A DNA stretch of 64,000 nucleotides from Fasciola hepatica. Lineage: Eukaryota; Platyhelminthes; Trematoda; Plagiorchiida; Fasciolidae. The stretch is from positions 124,001 to 188,000 of the forward strand of contig CANUEZ040000070.1 of NCBI GenBank assembly GCA_948099385.1. Reading direction: 5' to 3'. The notes beneath the pieces were generated by a model. The model had not been told where the DNA came from, searched no databases, and saw nothing but the letters and a program-made list of their open reading frames with translations. The translations under genes were made by a program, and so were the position numbers. This document shows, piece after piece, positions 35,501 to 46,837 of the stretch. Positions within the stretch are counted from its first letter, which is position 1, and the number at the start of each line of letters is the position of its first letter.

Positions 35501-37904
35501 AAACGTTATTCTGTGTGTTTTTGATTCCTTTTCTCTGTTATGCTTTGAAGTGGGAAAAACTATTTTGGGCAGATAAAAGTCGCCAGGTCGAAATGAACGA
35601 TCTGCAAGCGAGAAAGTATATATATATGAAAGTCAGTTGAAAACGACACCATGAAAATGATCACGAAATAATAAGTATTTTATGAGTTATACTTTCTTTG
35701 TTTGACCGTATTTGCATACATGGATTTTTCTGCCCATGTTCCAAAATAGTTCAAATTGTCTCCCTTTTATGCCATAATTTGATTGTTGGAATGCGTCATT
35801 ATAAATAAGTTTACCTACTGCCCGGTTGTAAGCATTGATAATAGTAAAATTTTAACTTTTTCTGTTCATACAATGAAAATCTCTCTCCCTCTCGAAGTGT
35901 GTGAACACGATTTTAGCAAAGAAAATCCCGGCACGCAGTTGTACCCACCATTCTTCTTTCTTTCCCATCAAAATCTTCCCATTGGCCGAGTATTAGTTAT
36001 CGAAAAACTTATTTCATAAACGGTGCTGATCGATATTCTAGAAAGCTTAAGTCGGTTCTTACTTTTGTATAACATATCGGATATCAATAAATAAACTGAT
36101 CATGAATTAAAATTAGTAGCACAACAAGATCTTTGACAGCAACGAATTATGCCTCCGTTTGTCTTATTACTTTCCAGTACAAATGCATCAGAATGCGCGG
36201 AAGAAGTTGGAAATCAGATCAGCCAACTGACAGAAATTGAATCCAGCAGTTTTGGCAATGATCTCAAAATGCTTCAAATAGGTAAATCTCAAAACAGCAA
36301 AAATAGCACTTGTGGAATAAAGACTGTTTACCACCCGGATAAAATGTACAGCGGTGGAGATCCGGAAAGAGTAAGAATAGTGATTGATGAAGTCTATGGA
36401 ACTGTCACTGACTGGTCGCTTGGGGACTGTAACTTGAGTAACTGCAACGGGACTGTGATTGTTTACTCACTGCGTGGGATCACAGGTCTAACCTGCTCTA
36501 GTCAACCATAGTTATTAAAAACACACAAACGTGTTTACCTTTGTGGGCATTTAATTCAGGTCAGTTCACCTTATATGCGATGCACGCAGTTTGTCAACTT
36601 GCTTCGCCGTGGGGCACATTTTCTATTTACTCACTAAAACCTCGAGAATACAGACGTGAGCAAAATAGCCCTGAATTAAAGTCCGCGTGAAAGTAGTGAA
36701 CACGGAAAGCGTGGACTTGTTTAGGCTTTACATCTGACCAATTTTCGTGACTTTTTCCTTTAAAAGAAGCAAGTTAATTTGCGCGAAATAAACACCTCAT
36801 TCTACTCCAACGATTTGTCCCAAAGTTGTGATCATGGGTATGCACGAAAAAGACAGACAGCGCATGAAAAGGTGAAGGAAAGCGGATAACTGGCTTCGAT
36901 ATCCATTAGTAATTAAATTATTTTCAACTACCTAACGGTTGAATCCGGGCAGATAACGTTAACGGACACTAATGGCATTTAAGTCATGCAAATATAAATA
37001 AACAGAGAAAATAGCCGCATGCAGCGACACATCGATTGAACAACTAAACATTTCTAAATCTGAAAACAAATCGGACGAGCTCTGAAATGCGATTTATTTG
37101 GGTCGTTATTTTTGTTGTAGACTATAGTAGAAGTGGAGGGTATCGACCGATAATCCGTCATTAACAACACTTTTCGTCAGCTTATACAAAAATCGCAAAC
37201 GCTGTGCCTCCTAAAAACCCACATGGATTGACTGTTTATTTGAACATTCTTTACTTACCCCCTAAGGAGCTAAACGTTCCAGAATTTCTAATGGCTTTCA
37301 CTCACACCTCAGACTCAAAAAACGATAAAATTACACCACAAATCCCTTCAGAGGCCGAATGCAACCTAAAATCGGACTGCAAGTTGAAGACTTCGTATTG
37401 GTAAAACACTTTTCATTACCCACTTATTCGTTTAAAGTTATCCAAGTCGTTGATCCCGTCCGGGTACGAACGCATACTATAGTACCGCGTGTGCTCTACT
37501 ATCTGAGTTACGAGGACAGGCCTACGATGTTAGCCCATATGGACCATGCAGCTGACCCGCCCAATTTGCGGTAACACGTAGCTTCCGGCACGGTGAACTA
37601 ACTTACTTGTAATTTGACTTTCTACCGAGAGACTTCCTAGAGAATTAATCAGCACCCACCATTCCAGTACATGAGCATGTTTGTCAACTCTCTTACGAAC
37701 CAATACCGAAAGGGTGATTCGCCTTCCAGTGATGGATAGAAAGGCCAATTTGGATTGTTTATCAGTTGGTAAACGAAAATGGTGAATGTCTTACTTTGTT
37801 TGAAACAACCTTTGTTGATCACTCTGAGCTTTGGGGAATTTTAACCGGTTTCGTAGTATTTATTCTACAGCATGAGCACTTACCTGACGATTGAAAACTC
37901 ATGA
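32591..37904 (+). CDS. Candidate multi-exon gene with small exons (model B)
   Basis: I do not recognise the product. Candidate exons, all phase-compatible and open when joined: 32,591-32,605 (15 nt, donor GTAAGT), 33,750-33,838 (89 nt, after TGCTTTTTCCAG, donor GTAAGT), 34,532-34,697 (166 nt, donor GTAAGT), 36,178-36,281 (104 nt, after TTATTACTTTCCAG, donor GTAAAT), 36,560-36,655 (96 nt, after TTTAATTCAG, donor GTGAGC), 36,774-36,871 (98 nt, donor GTGAAG), 37,267-37,400 (134 nt, after TTACCCCCTAAG, donor GTAAAA) and a terminal exon from 37,871 (after TTATTCTACAG) with stop TGA at 37,902-37,904. The exons are hydrophilic; the fourth encodes NQISQLTEIESSSFGNDLKM, possibly helical. The 5' end is missing. 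An AATAAA lies about 600 bp downstream, at 38,513. The 34,532 exon is doubtful because its donor sits in a MITE end and a second frame in it also looks protein-like. Some exons may be wrong even if a gene exists. Confidence 0.35.
34694..34787. mobile_element. 94-bp MITE with 27-bp terminal inverted repeats
   Basis: The first 27 bp (34,694-34,720, starting ATAGGTAAGTGTTTATTGTT) and the reverse complement of the last 27 bp (34,761-34,787, starting ATAGGTTAGTATTTATTGTT) match at 24 positions. The inner sequences also pair partly through CGAAAAG and CGGAAAAG. A related half copy occurs at 20,586-20,612. There is no coding sequence. I see no clear target-site duplication. The left end carries a consensus GTAAGT at 34,698. 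Confidence 0.75.
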
Positions 37905-40574
37905 AAGCGATAAGTTTCTCGCACACCTTTGTTATCAACTATCTGCCACACATATCCACCGAGTTTTGAATAGGTGTGAAATCCGACTTGCATAGAGGAT
38001 CGCCAGTCTTACACTTTTTCCCGTGGGTTAAACAGGATGACTCTGTCCACAGTCTACTTCAGATCCAGATTACGTTTGTCCGCGTTCATCTATCACCGGC
38101 ATTCAACCATAAGACCAGAATTTCCATGAAGGTCAGCTTCTCAATAGAAGCTTGCCTCGTCGACCCATCAACTAGAGGTCAACTTCAAATAGCTACATGG
38201 CAACCGAGAGCCGGTGTCTCGGGTCTCATTACTGCTTTCGGTCAAGCGATCTGGATGGTTCCATCCCGTAGGTTTGTTTCAGCCGGAGCAATTCAAAGGA
38301 AACAGCCAGCTAATTTCCCCTCTTACACCCTTGGTTTTGAGTTTCAGAAGCCTTCTGGATTACTTGTAACCAATTGCAGTCGATCAGTTGGTTCTGTTTT
38401 GACGATACTATTCCTGATGTAGCTCCCTCATACCATACCAGGGTAAAGTTTCAGATAGGAGTTTCTTGTCAAGCTGTTGATAAAGGTAAAGTTATTATAT
38501 GTATAGTAGGAGAATAAATTTCATATGCATGAGGTTAATCATGCAATGCAAACGTTCACCTCCCAGCTGGAGTTTGCTGGATGTGCACTACTGATGATTC
38601 CTAACGATTGAAGCTTTTCTTCATTGTATGAACTACTGTAGTGAGCCGGCTGTTGGTGTCCATACTGGTGTTCGAACAATATAAGTATAGGATCTTGTTG
38701 ATGCACTTACTGAGCCTTTGTGCTCACGGAGTTTTCTTTCATTTGTGTTTTGCAGACCGAACACAAACAACCCACGGCGGATGAATACTGATCCATGCAT
38801 GCTACACTACGGTTGTCAATTACTAGGCTTTCATGGGTTTGTATGACGTGTAAGTGAATGCTGTTTTGGCACTGTGCGTGGCTTAAACCAGCTGATCAGG
38901 TGCCACCACAACAGTCCTAAAGAAGGCTCCTCTAATCACGTTTCTACAAATTCCATGGATCATGTTATTATTTGAAATATAAACTTTGCCTTCATGTGTA
39001 CATGTGCTTACCCGCGCAGTAACTTAGGTCACGACATCGCCGTTTTGAAACAAAATGACAAGGTTTTTGTGGTTAAAAGTGCCAAAGAAAATAAAACATG
39101 AAATAGGGATGAGCCTAAATTTTGCTGTGGAAGCTTTTCCTTCTAATAAATTTTGTCAAACGATTCATTCGTGTTGGGTGCATTGATTACCAATTTACAT
39201 CCAAATTGTAAGAAACACTGAAGTAAAGAACTATTTCCTAAATAAAACATGCTTTTTTGGAAGTTCACAAGAAAATATTCCCTTTCTAATGAAATCAAGC
39301 TAACACCTAAGATTTTAGAGAACACCCATCTTTTCCACAACAGAGTCCGTAGAAATTTCATGAACAATTTTTCAGCTGCACAATGCTCCGTGCGGATAGA
39401 GCTGTGATTTTACTCACGTGACGAGAAGTGTATTTCAGCAAAAATTGTCTAATTATTCGACATCTGCTTTGAAATCTAAGCTACCGAAGATGCTTTGGAA
39501 GTTATGAAACGTTTTCAATTGTGATCCAGTTTATCAACTTTGCTACGCATGGCTTTGAGTACTCGTTATTTCATTGACGTAACTGGCAATTGCTTTAATT
39601 CAAAGCTTGGTTAAATAAATTGCACGCCCTTATCTATGCAATGTTTTCCAATCAAATCTGCACGCATGAACACACCGCTAAATTCTCCGCTATTTCCGTA
39701 ACCAAACATCTGTTAATTTGTATACGTGGAATAATTAACGTGGAGTTAAACTACTCAGATCGAAAGCAAACAACCCTGTTGAAGTTTTTAAAATAAAATT
39801 TTGAAATCTGCCGATGGTCCCACCATTTTCCACCTTGTATCCGTGGTTAAAAACAAAATATAGGTCGCGTTTGTGATAACTTTCTCTTCTCTCTTTTCAA
39901 AATAGTCACGGTTTTTTGATGAAAAATTTGCTCACATCCAGATAACGAGATTCACACTGGGGAAGTGCAATCGCGGTTAGACGTGGCATTTTTGAAAAAC
40001 CTACTCATTTCAGTCTGGTCAGATAGGCATAAGCATACGGTGGTCGTGCGTGGGATAACGCGGAATTGCCTGCTCCCACGGCTGAAGTCATTCACACGTC
40101 ACAGATTAGACGTCGCGTGCATTCATTCGAATTAATTGGGACGAGAAATATAGAATTACTGAGATTGGAATTCACATTTGGTTCAGATTAAATTTATTCT
40201 AATCAGTTTCTCGCTAGTTGGATATGTAGGCAACATGTGTGCATCTTATGCGCCGTCCTGTTGACGGATGACTGGCTGATGTGGAAACTTCGAGTTCGCA
40301 GTTACATATCAAAACGGCTTGAGTGGTAGGATGCTTCAGTCGGTGTTGTCTTACTGTCATACACGTGAATTTCTCTGGACAGGAGTTTCCGTCCACAAGA
40401 TAACCTTTTTCGGAAAAATAAGTCAGTTTTTCACAGACATGGAGTCCTATTTCGTGAAGCACTGAACTTCAATGTTTTGTGCTTCACATTTTTTGCCTGT
40501 CATTATGACTTTGTAGGTCTATGTTTAGTATGCTAAATTCACCCCCAACATTTACAAACCGTGTTTTTTTGCAG
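37905..40574. other. Non-coding stretch
   Basis: No gene family recognised. The open frame at 37,976-38,422 starts at GTG, has no motif and no supporting splice context. An AATAAA at 38,513-38,518 could serve an upstream gene. Confidence 0.4.
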
Positions 40575-40589
40575 TTTATCTAACCACAG
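40575..40589 (+). other. Possible 15-nt micro-exon
   Basis: A 15-nt segment lies between a very strong acceptor (GTGTTTTTTTGCAG) and a donor-like GTAGTG. It is a multiple of three and is open in two phases. No partner exon in matching phase was identified, so it stays isolated. Confidence 0.25.
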
Positions 40590-40700
40590 GTAGTGTTACT
40601 GACCTGTTGGGAAACATCAGCAATGCACATCTGTCGAATCCCGTCTGCAACGGTCCGAACCAGATTGGCGGAATTCTGAGTCAAGTCTTTAACCTTCACA
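40590..40700 (-). other. Exon-like segment on the minus strand
   Basis: Reading the minus strand from about 40,695 to 40,605, the frame encodes a natural-looking stretch (LTQNSANLVRTVADGIRQMC) that ends at CAACAG|GTCAGT, a good donor. No acceptor with a decent pyrimidine tract precedes it. It may be an exon of an unseen minus-strand gene, or chance. Confidence 0.25.
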
Positions 40701-41178
40701 TCCCATGGGGTTATTTATTTACACTGCAGGTCAATGTTTTTGAACATGCAAAACACGTAAAACAAAACGGTTGTAGACGTGTGTGAAACAAGTTGTTCTT
40801 TTAGGGGTAGATAAGAGTAAACCATTAGATTAAAAAATACAGGGCTCATTTGTCTGGACGGTAGACTTGATGCTACATTGGGAGCTGTTATAAACTGGCT
40901 AAGCACATTTATCTCAACTTTGCTTGAGCAAAAGATGTGTCCACTCTGTATGGCTGTGACGATCAAACTGAAGATTGTTCTCTGTGATAAGTTCATGCCA
41001 GACCAAAGTGACATCGATCGATGAATAAACACGGAAATTCATTCAACTTACCGATTTCTGTCTATTCGGTTCAGTTTCATCTAGTTTACATTTTGGGAAT
41101 AGAATTGACCTAATTTTTCCAGTTTTGTTTGTCGAATTTCCAATAATTGAAAACTGCAAATTGACGATATTTTTCCAG

Positions 41179-41310
41179 CACGGTTACTGTCGCAAGCTAC
41201 TACTTGATAGAAATTTCTATCTGCACCTGAATCCTGATCGAGCGTCACCTCCACCTCCCGGTCCTATCGTATTCTGTTCCAAATTCGAGCTATATGACTC
41301 ATGCATGTGA
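41179..41310 (+). other. Possible terminal exon
   Basis: After an excellent acceptor (GATATTTTTCCAG) the frame is open for 43 codons to a TGA at 41,308-41,310. It begins HGYCRKLLLDRNFYLHLNPD and then has a proline run and two cysteines. I do not recognise it. A growth-factor-like resemblance around the first cysteine is too weak to use. It could belong with the micro-exon at 40,575, but the phases do not match directly. Confidence 0.3.
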
Positions 41311-41874
41311 AACATTTGAAAATTTACAATTCAGTACCGGTCCGGCTTAGTTCTAATTTCTGATAGAAGAGTGGCAAGCTGTGGGACGGGCATATTTCAG
41401 TCTTCGCGAGACAAATACCACTGGTCTACACATCAGTGAAGTGATTCCTCAGTGTAAAACCACCTACTATGGAAGTCAAGAGTCATCAGCCTTTCCTTCG
41501 CACTAGTCGCGTATCGGCTCCTGGGACCACGAGTGCTTGGTAGTTTTTATTCGGCTCCATTGCTGCTTTCTTATGAAACCAAAAAAGGAAAACCTTCGAC
41601 AACCCTGACCGATAAATGTTTGAGCATCAGACTTTGCATGGTTGGTCACATTCTAAAGGAATATTTGAGAATTCCCAGAAAAAGAGATTTCAAACAAAGA
41701 AAAACAGCCGGAAAGTACGACTTTCCTTATAGCGTGGTCTGCACCCGGGTTGTTGGTTGATATCCAAATAAATAAAAAAGTAAATTTATTTGTTCCTAAT
41801 CTGAAATCTCCGGAAGTTTTTTACTGATTGCTTTGGAATTTCGATACATCCACTTGTAATTTTCATATCGAAAA
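41311..41874. other. Non-coding stretch
   Basis: No gene or repeat recognised. The open frame at 41,533-41,760 has no motif. Confidence 0.45.
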
Positions 41875-42265
41875 GTCGAACGTAAGTGGATTTTCCAGTA
41901 CATAAGATTCAGACTCCTCGTGCCAATAATACATTCTACTAATATATTTAAATGTCCATTGGATCACGCTCAGCCATGCGTTGTTCGTCCCTCTGGGAAG
42001 TGACTGACGAGGCTAGCCCAATGATTAAAACCAGGACAATTGTTGTGTAATAACGGAATAGTGATTCACGCATCACTGACTATTCACTTGCATTATTCCC
42101 GTCTAACTGTCCACATCTTGATAGGTCAATTGGTCGAGTCACTGTGAGGTAAGTGGAGTGTCGCCGGTTCGATTCCGGCTCGCGGCGATGGACTTTTGAA
42201 TGGGAAAAGCGCAAGTGGATTTTCCATTATATGATTCAGGTTCCTCGTGCCAACAACACACCACG
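41875..42265 (+). repeat. Modular tRNA-derived SINE, copy 4
   Basis: Order C-A-B-C. The copy begins with AAGTGGATTTTCCAGTACAT and ends with CAAGTGGATTTTCCATTATA plus GATTCAGGTTCCTCGTGCCA, so module C is present at both ends as a direct repeat. Module A contains GACGAGGCTAGCCCAATGAT. Module B has the A-box-like ATAGGTCAATTGGTCGAG at 42,121-42,138 and a perfect B box GGTTCGATTCC at 42,166-42,176, with a GCCGG/CCGGC T-stem. This is among the best-preserved copies. Confidence 0.88.
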
Positions 42266-42329
42266 AAGAAATTTTGACACAAACGTTGCATACGAATACG
42301 AGCATGTTTTGATGGGCTTACTGTACGTT

Positions 42330-42700
42330 TTGTAGTCATATGTTATCAACAATGCTCCGATAACAACTTTCCCCGCTCCAGCTTCCCAACCTGGCTTTGT
42401 CACAACGTAGACGCTTGCGTGCGCACGTGCATCCCGCAATCAGATATGACTGCGTCATGGCAACGGTTCACACACACACACTTGCCACTGCCTCCATGGT
42501 GTTTTGTCCTCCGTGCCGTTATGCTACATCGCCTGATCGTCGATTTCTGCTCCGTGAACATATGACTCACGCACACTCTCATCCACAAGCATCCACTGGT
42601 TCATCCCACTGGCAGATTCTCCTGGGCGCTGGCTTACGCACGCACGCAGGATCATGTGCCCACGTGTTTGTTCTCTCGACATGAACCTGTCATAGGTCCT
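42330..42700 (+). other. GC-rich open segment with a C2H2-like motif
   Basis: This stretch is clearly richer in G and C than its surroundings. A plus-strand frame (42,397-42,684) contains VFCPPCRYATSPDRRFLL followed by REHMTHAH, resembling a C2H2 zinc finger. The spacing between the second cysteine and first histidine is 14 residues rather than 12, so the fit is imperfect. The opposite strand is also open. No splice sites were identified with confidence. Confidence 0.25.
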
Positions 42701-43134
42701 ATGATTACACACACGAAGTCCCAAGCACAGACTGTGACTATACAAACCAATGAGCTTTGTGGATCCCGTTGTTTACTCTTCCGAACACGATTCGCACTGT
42801 CACATCACAAGCTGTTCAGTACAGGCGGTTTGATCTGTAAGTTGCTCAGAAGGTTGGAGACATTTTGTTGTACGTTTTTTCGGTTTATTTATTAACGCTT
42901 ATCAATTACAGTACAGCGTTGATAATGCTTGAAAATGCGAGCTTGGAAATCGCGAACAAATTTCCCAGTCAATTGGGAATGCCACCACGAAATCGATCTG
43001 CCTCTGCTTCTTTCGTTGTATAATTGCGTCGTGAACAAAATTACAACTAGGGTGGTTTAGTCATATATTCAATCAAATATTCTCAAGCTAACACTTCGGC
43101 AAATTGGCTTTTACGGCCAAATAATGTAAACTGT
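42701..43134. other. Spacer before the Helitron remnant
   Basis: No gene recognised. This may contain eroded upstream parts of the Helitron, but no Rep or helicase motif is visible. Confidence 0.4.
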
Positions 43135-44486
43135 CGATAACGGGGTTGGAGAAATCTTCTTAGACGCCCCAGGAGGAACTGGTAAAAAGTTTCCGGCAGC
43201 AAATCGATCCCAAAATGACATAGCCTTAGCTCTTGCGTCTTCCAGAATAGCCGCAAAATAGCTTCCAGGTGAAGGAACTGCTCATGCGGCTTTCAAACGT
43301 AATTCGTGGAAACCCCCACGTGCAACTTTTCCAAAGCATCCGGAATAGGGAAACGTAATGCTGAAGTGCAAATTTATTGTTTAGGATGGACGTACCAATG
43401 CGCACAAAATGTCGCTCGAGGCTCTCGATCAGTCGTGGCAAGATTTACGCGGAACGTCAGACCATTTGGGAAAGCATGAGATTTCAGCACACATTACCTG
43501 CAATGGCTCGATCGACCGCAGCGGACGAAATAAATGCTTGCTTGATGTACTCTACCCTGGGGCGAAACTTAAAGACGTTAAAATTAACTACAAAATATGC
43601 GAGTCCAGCTGCAAGAAGATCCATCAGCTGAGATATTAGCACATCTATAGATGGAAATTGGGAAAGGAATAGTGCCGGCTGACCTGATTTTAGGACGAAT
43701 TTCATTGTCTCACAGCTTTTGCTGTTTAGTGACATGAAAGAAGAATGGGTTAAAAAAGCATTTCTTAGTACTCAGCACAATGGTAATTAGTTGAAGGAAC
43801 GAGCTAGTCTTGCTGTCAAGAATGAAGACTTCTTCGAACTTAACGATACTGTTCATTATATCGTTCAAAGCGAAGCAGCCTTATACGAGTTCGTCGGCAC
43901 TGTTGTGGAAGCAAACGAAGCGGTTAATTACCCAACAGGAGCTTTGAATTCACTCGATCTATCAGAGACTCCACCAGATGTACTGCCATTTAAAATCGGC
44001 GTGACAACTACCATGTTGTGAAAAGTCAGCCAGTCAGAGCTTCGTAACAACTCTCTGCTTGCAGAAAAACAATTAAAGAGCAAAGTCTCAGTAGCAGCTA
44101 CAAAGACAGAACATTTTAAAGGTGAAGACGTACTGATTCCTCGGATCCCCATGATTTCAACGGATATGTCATTTGAGTTCAAGAGATTCCAATTCCCAAT
44201 TCGATTGGCGTTTGCAATCACCATCAACAAAGCCCAGGGTCAGTTATTAGGATTGTATGGTTTAGACCTAGACACGGACAGCTTCTCATATGGGCAGTTA
44301 TACGTTGCATGTTCTAGAATCGACAAACTAGACAATCTCTATGTCTACACAGACAATACAACAACACAAATATTGTATACCCACAAGCATTAAAAAATTA
44401 AACATATTAGAAAAGTGAGCTTCCTCCTATCTTTCTTTTCCATCAAACAAGACTGAGCTGCAGCAACGAGTGGCCGGGTATAGCTA

Positions 44487-44487
<1 letters not shown>
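43135..44487 (+). mobile_element. Helitron fragment with PIF1-like helicase pseudogene and 3' end
   Basis: Rolling-circle (Helitron) transposons encode a Rep nuclease fused to a PIF1-type helicase. Only the helicase part is seen here. In shifting plus-strand frames: Walker A FLDAPGGTGKK (43,163-43,189), IALALASSRIAAK, GTAHAAFK, a MSLEALDQSWQDLR segment, ADEINACL and LKLTTKY, then NYPTGALNSLDLSETPPDVL, and finally FKGEDVLIPRIPM with FQFPIRLAFAITINKAQGQ (motif VI region, 44,220-44,243) and SYGQLYVACSRI. Stops and frameshifts disable it, although the last block (44,151-44,393) is still open. Downstream, CAACGAGTGGCCGGGTATAG followed by CTAG at 44,484-44,487 resembles a Helitron 3' terminus (short hairpin then CTRR). 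The next base is C, not the usual T, so the exact end is uncertain. No Rep domain is present. Confidence 0.85.

Positions 44488-44488
<1 letters not shown>

Positions 44489-44554
<66 letters not shown>
44489..44554. repeat. (AT)n microsatellite
   Basis: About 33 uninterrupted AT units directly follow the presumed Helitron 3' end. Confidence 0.97.
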
Positions 44555-44557
<3 letters not shown>

Positions 44558-44865
44558 CATTTACTTGCTTCCATTTGAAGAATAGAATTCTCCATCATGA
44601 GCAAGCAATTATTCACGGTACATCGAGGTGGGAATTAAAAGTTTTATCGACAGGGGCACTAAAATAAATGGAGTACGCAAAAGAATACTTGCCAACGAAC
44701 GGCTTTCATTTCCGTTCATTGTGATATGAAAAAAGAATGTACACATTTGTTTTTGGATGGACGAATACTGGCTGATTCTCATCCTGTATCTGTGAATATC
44801 AGTCATCCGCCATTGTTAAAAAACTCACTAAATGATACACACTCAATCCCTTTTCTCTAAGTCGA
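44555..44865. other. Spacer
   Basis: No gene or repeat recognised. Confidence 0.5.
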
Positions 44866-45187
44866 TCAGAGTTTTGCGTTATTGAGATATTTTGGACGGA
44901 TGACACGGAACTGTGATGTACTTCCCAGTGGAGTTTCGTATGTGACACTGAACGCCAAAAATCTGGGAAATTTACCGGACTGTTTCTTAAGTTGTTCAAA
45001 ACTGTCTGCTCCTACTGTGCTTGTCTTGGCCCCACTCGAATACGAATTCACATGTTTCACGTAAGTGATTGAGAAGATTAAAAGAAATTGTGACATCCCG
45101 CAATTCGTTTTCCTTCTTTTTGATGATCCTAGAAACTAACTTTGTCCAGTAGGGACTCATGCCAGATTTTAACGGATCAGATGCCAT
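44866..45187 (-). CDS. Candidate small two-exon gene, minus strand
   Basis: I do not recognise it. On the minus strand an ATG in a good context (CAGCCATGGC) at 45,187 opens a short exon encoding MASDPLKSGMSPYWT, which can end before a GTTAGT donor. A second open stretch down to a TGA at 44,866-44,868 encodes a hydrophilic segment containing GADSFEQLKKQSGKFPRFLA. An acceptor that keeps the frame exists but lacks a good pyrimidine tract. The opposite strand is also open and ends at a perfect GTAAGT donor at 45,061, so the coding strand is ambiguous. Confidence 0.25.
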
Positions 45188-45976
45188 GGCTGTATCGTGT
45201 TATTGGTGAAGTTAATGTTGCACTCAATCTGCGTTTTAATTATTGTAGGTTCTCACTATTACCTGCTATTTAAGCGAATCTTGAAAGTTCTGTGCTTACG
45301 CGGATATTTAGCACGTTATTGCTTGTGAGATAATCAGTTTCGGAACCCCATAAATCCTCCCTGACTGACTCTGTAGTCTTAAGCCGTGCATCATTGACCA
45401 GCAGGGTGATAAGAGGGATTTCTCTATACGAGGGCACAGTCAGATCATTCTGCGAAGCTATCTCACCCTGATGACAGTTCTGAGAATTACGGTAACTTGT
45501 GCATCGCAAAGTCGTTCCATTCACCTAATCCCTGTGATGGCAAAATTCCATAATGGTTCTTGGTCTTTTATTTGACAAAACCTCAGCAGAATAATGAACA
45601 TTTGAGTGGGACAGACTTTAACCTATCAACAACACACTACTTACAATAAAGGCTTTGATTAAACTGTATATACATTGCTACTGGTCAATTTAAATTGTCA
45701 CCAGCGATGTTTTGCATGGAACATCAATCAGTGGATAATTTGCCTATATCAAGTCACAAAGGTGTTTTTTAATATCTCATTGAGTTTTCTGGACACACTT
45801 CACCAACCACGTCCGGATAGACTATCAAGAACAACCTAGCTAATTCTAATGGTTTTTTCAAGTTCTGGAAGCGAAACTGATGTGCAGTTCAGTCGTTTCA
45901 AAGCTGACTGAAACTAACCACACGGTTAATGTGACTGAAGTTTCCCACTCACCGTCTAGAGTCAGAGGTCAGGTGT
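45188..45976. other. Spacer before the foldback element
   Basis: No gene or repeat recognised. Short open frames lack motifs. Confidence 0.5.
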
Positions 45977-45998
45977 CTACACATTTTCCTATCAAGCC

Positions 45999-46103
45999 TT
46001 AGCCAAAACCCGCAATTCTTTAGCCGCCACACACAATCCTTCAGCCAAAACCCACAATCCTTTAGCCACGACCCATCATTCTTTAGCCCTGACGCACAAC
46101 CTC
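45999..46103. repeat. Five 21-bp tandem units in the left arm
   Basis: Units start at 45,999, 46,020, 46,041, 46,062 and 46,083, each exactly 21 bp and each starting with TTAGCC or TCAGCC. A mirror-image ladder is at about 47,313-47,417. In many transposons, subterminal repeats of this size and spacing bind the transposase; here that role is inferred. Confidence 0.93.
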
Positions 46104-46837
46104 AGCCATGCCGCTGCAAGCCAGTCAGGTCAAAAGCATCAGAATATAATGACATCCAGAGATATTGGAATGATTTATTTTTTACAAATATTGGTGTTAC
46201 AAAGCTGACCAAACGACTGAGAAGGAGTGACGATCAAATGTTGTGCAGTTGACCGTAGTAACCGTATCAAATGCTGCACCACAAGTTGATTGGAGAAGGT
46301 TTAAACGATGTGTCTGTATCGTTGAACCATGTGGTACAGCCTACATTACTGCTGCAGTTCCTTTGACAGTCTTGGTGTCAAATATAGCAGCATAAATAAA
46401 TTAATGACATTGATGGGGGTGTAATAGGATAACTGTGAGTATTATGTTCGGACATTCAATGTGTCCATTAATCGAAAAGTTGAAAGAACCAAACCTTTAT
46501 TCTATTTCATCATATTTGTCTGTGACCTAGAAAGCAAAACAAAATGCCGTCTTTTGCATTACGCATTTCATTTACAGGACTGCTTGTTTGTGGCACGTCA
46601 CCCTAGCATGGGTCGATTCGTTATCGATTGCTTGCGATTCCCTTCGAAGGCAGTCGGGCAATAAAGTCACAGCTTGGCCGTTTGTGATAATTATTGCTGT
46701 ACTTTATCCGGCACCGTACGCATCACCTCTCGACAATATGGGAAGCGTTATTATTGGTGAGAAGAAAAGATCCTGCCACTTCACCAGCGTTGAAGATCGA
46801 CGGAGGGAAAACAAAGGAGAGTGTGGAGGATTTCCAA

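Noticed and set aside
36282..36511. Read-through of the 36,178 exon to a 120-codon frame
   Set aside because: A donor follows the exon and the next acceptor keeps the frame, so splicing is the simpler reading. Read-through cannot be excluded without transcripts.
37976..38422. 148-codon open frame
   Set aside because: It starts at GTG, has no recognisable domain, and has no splice or poly(A) context tied to it.
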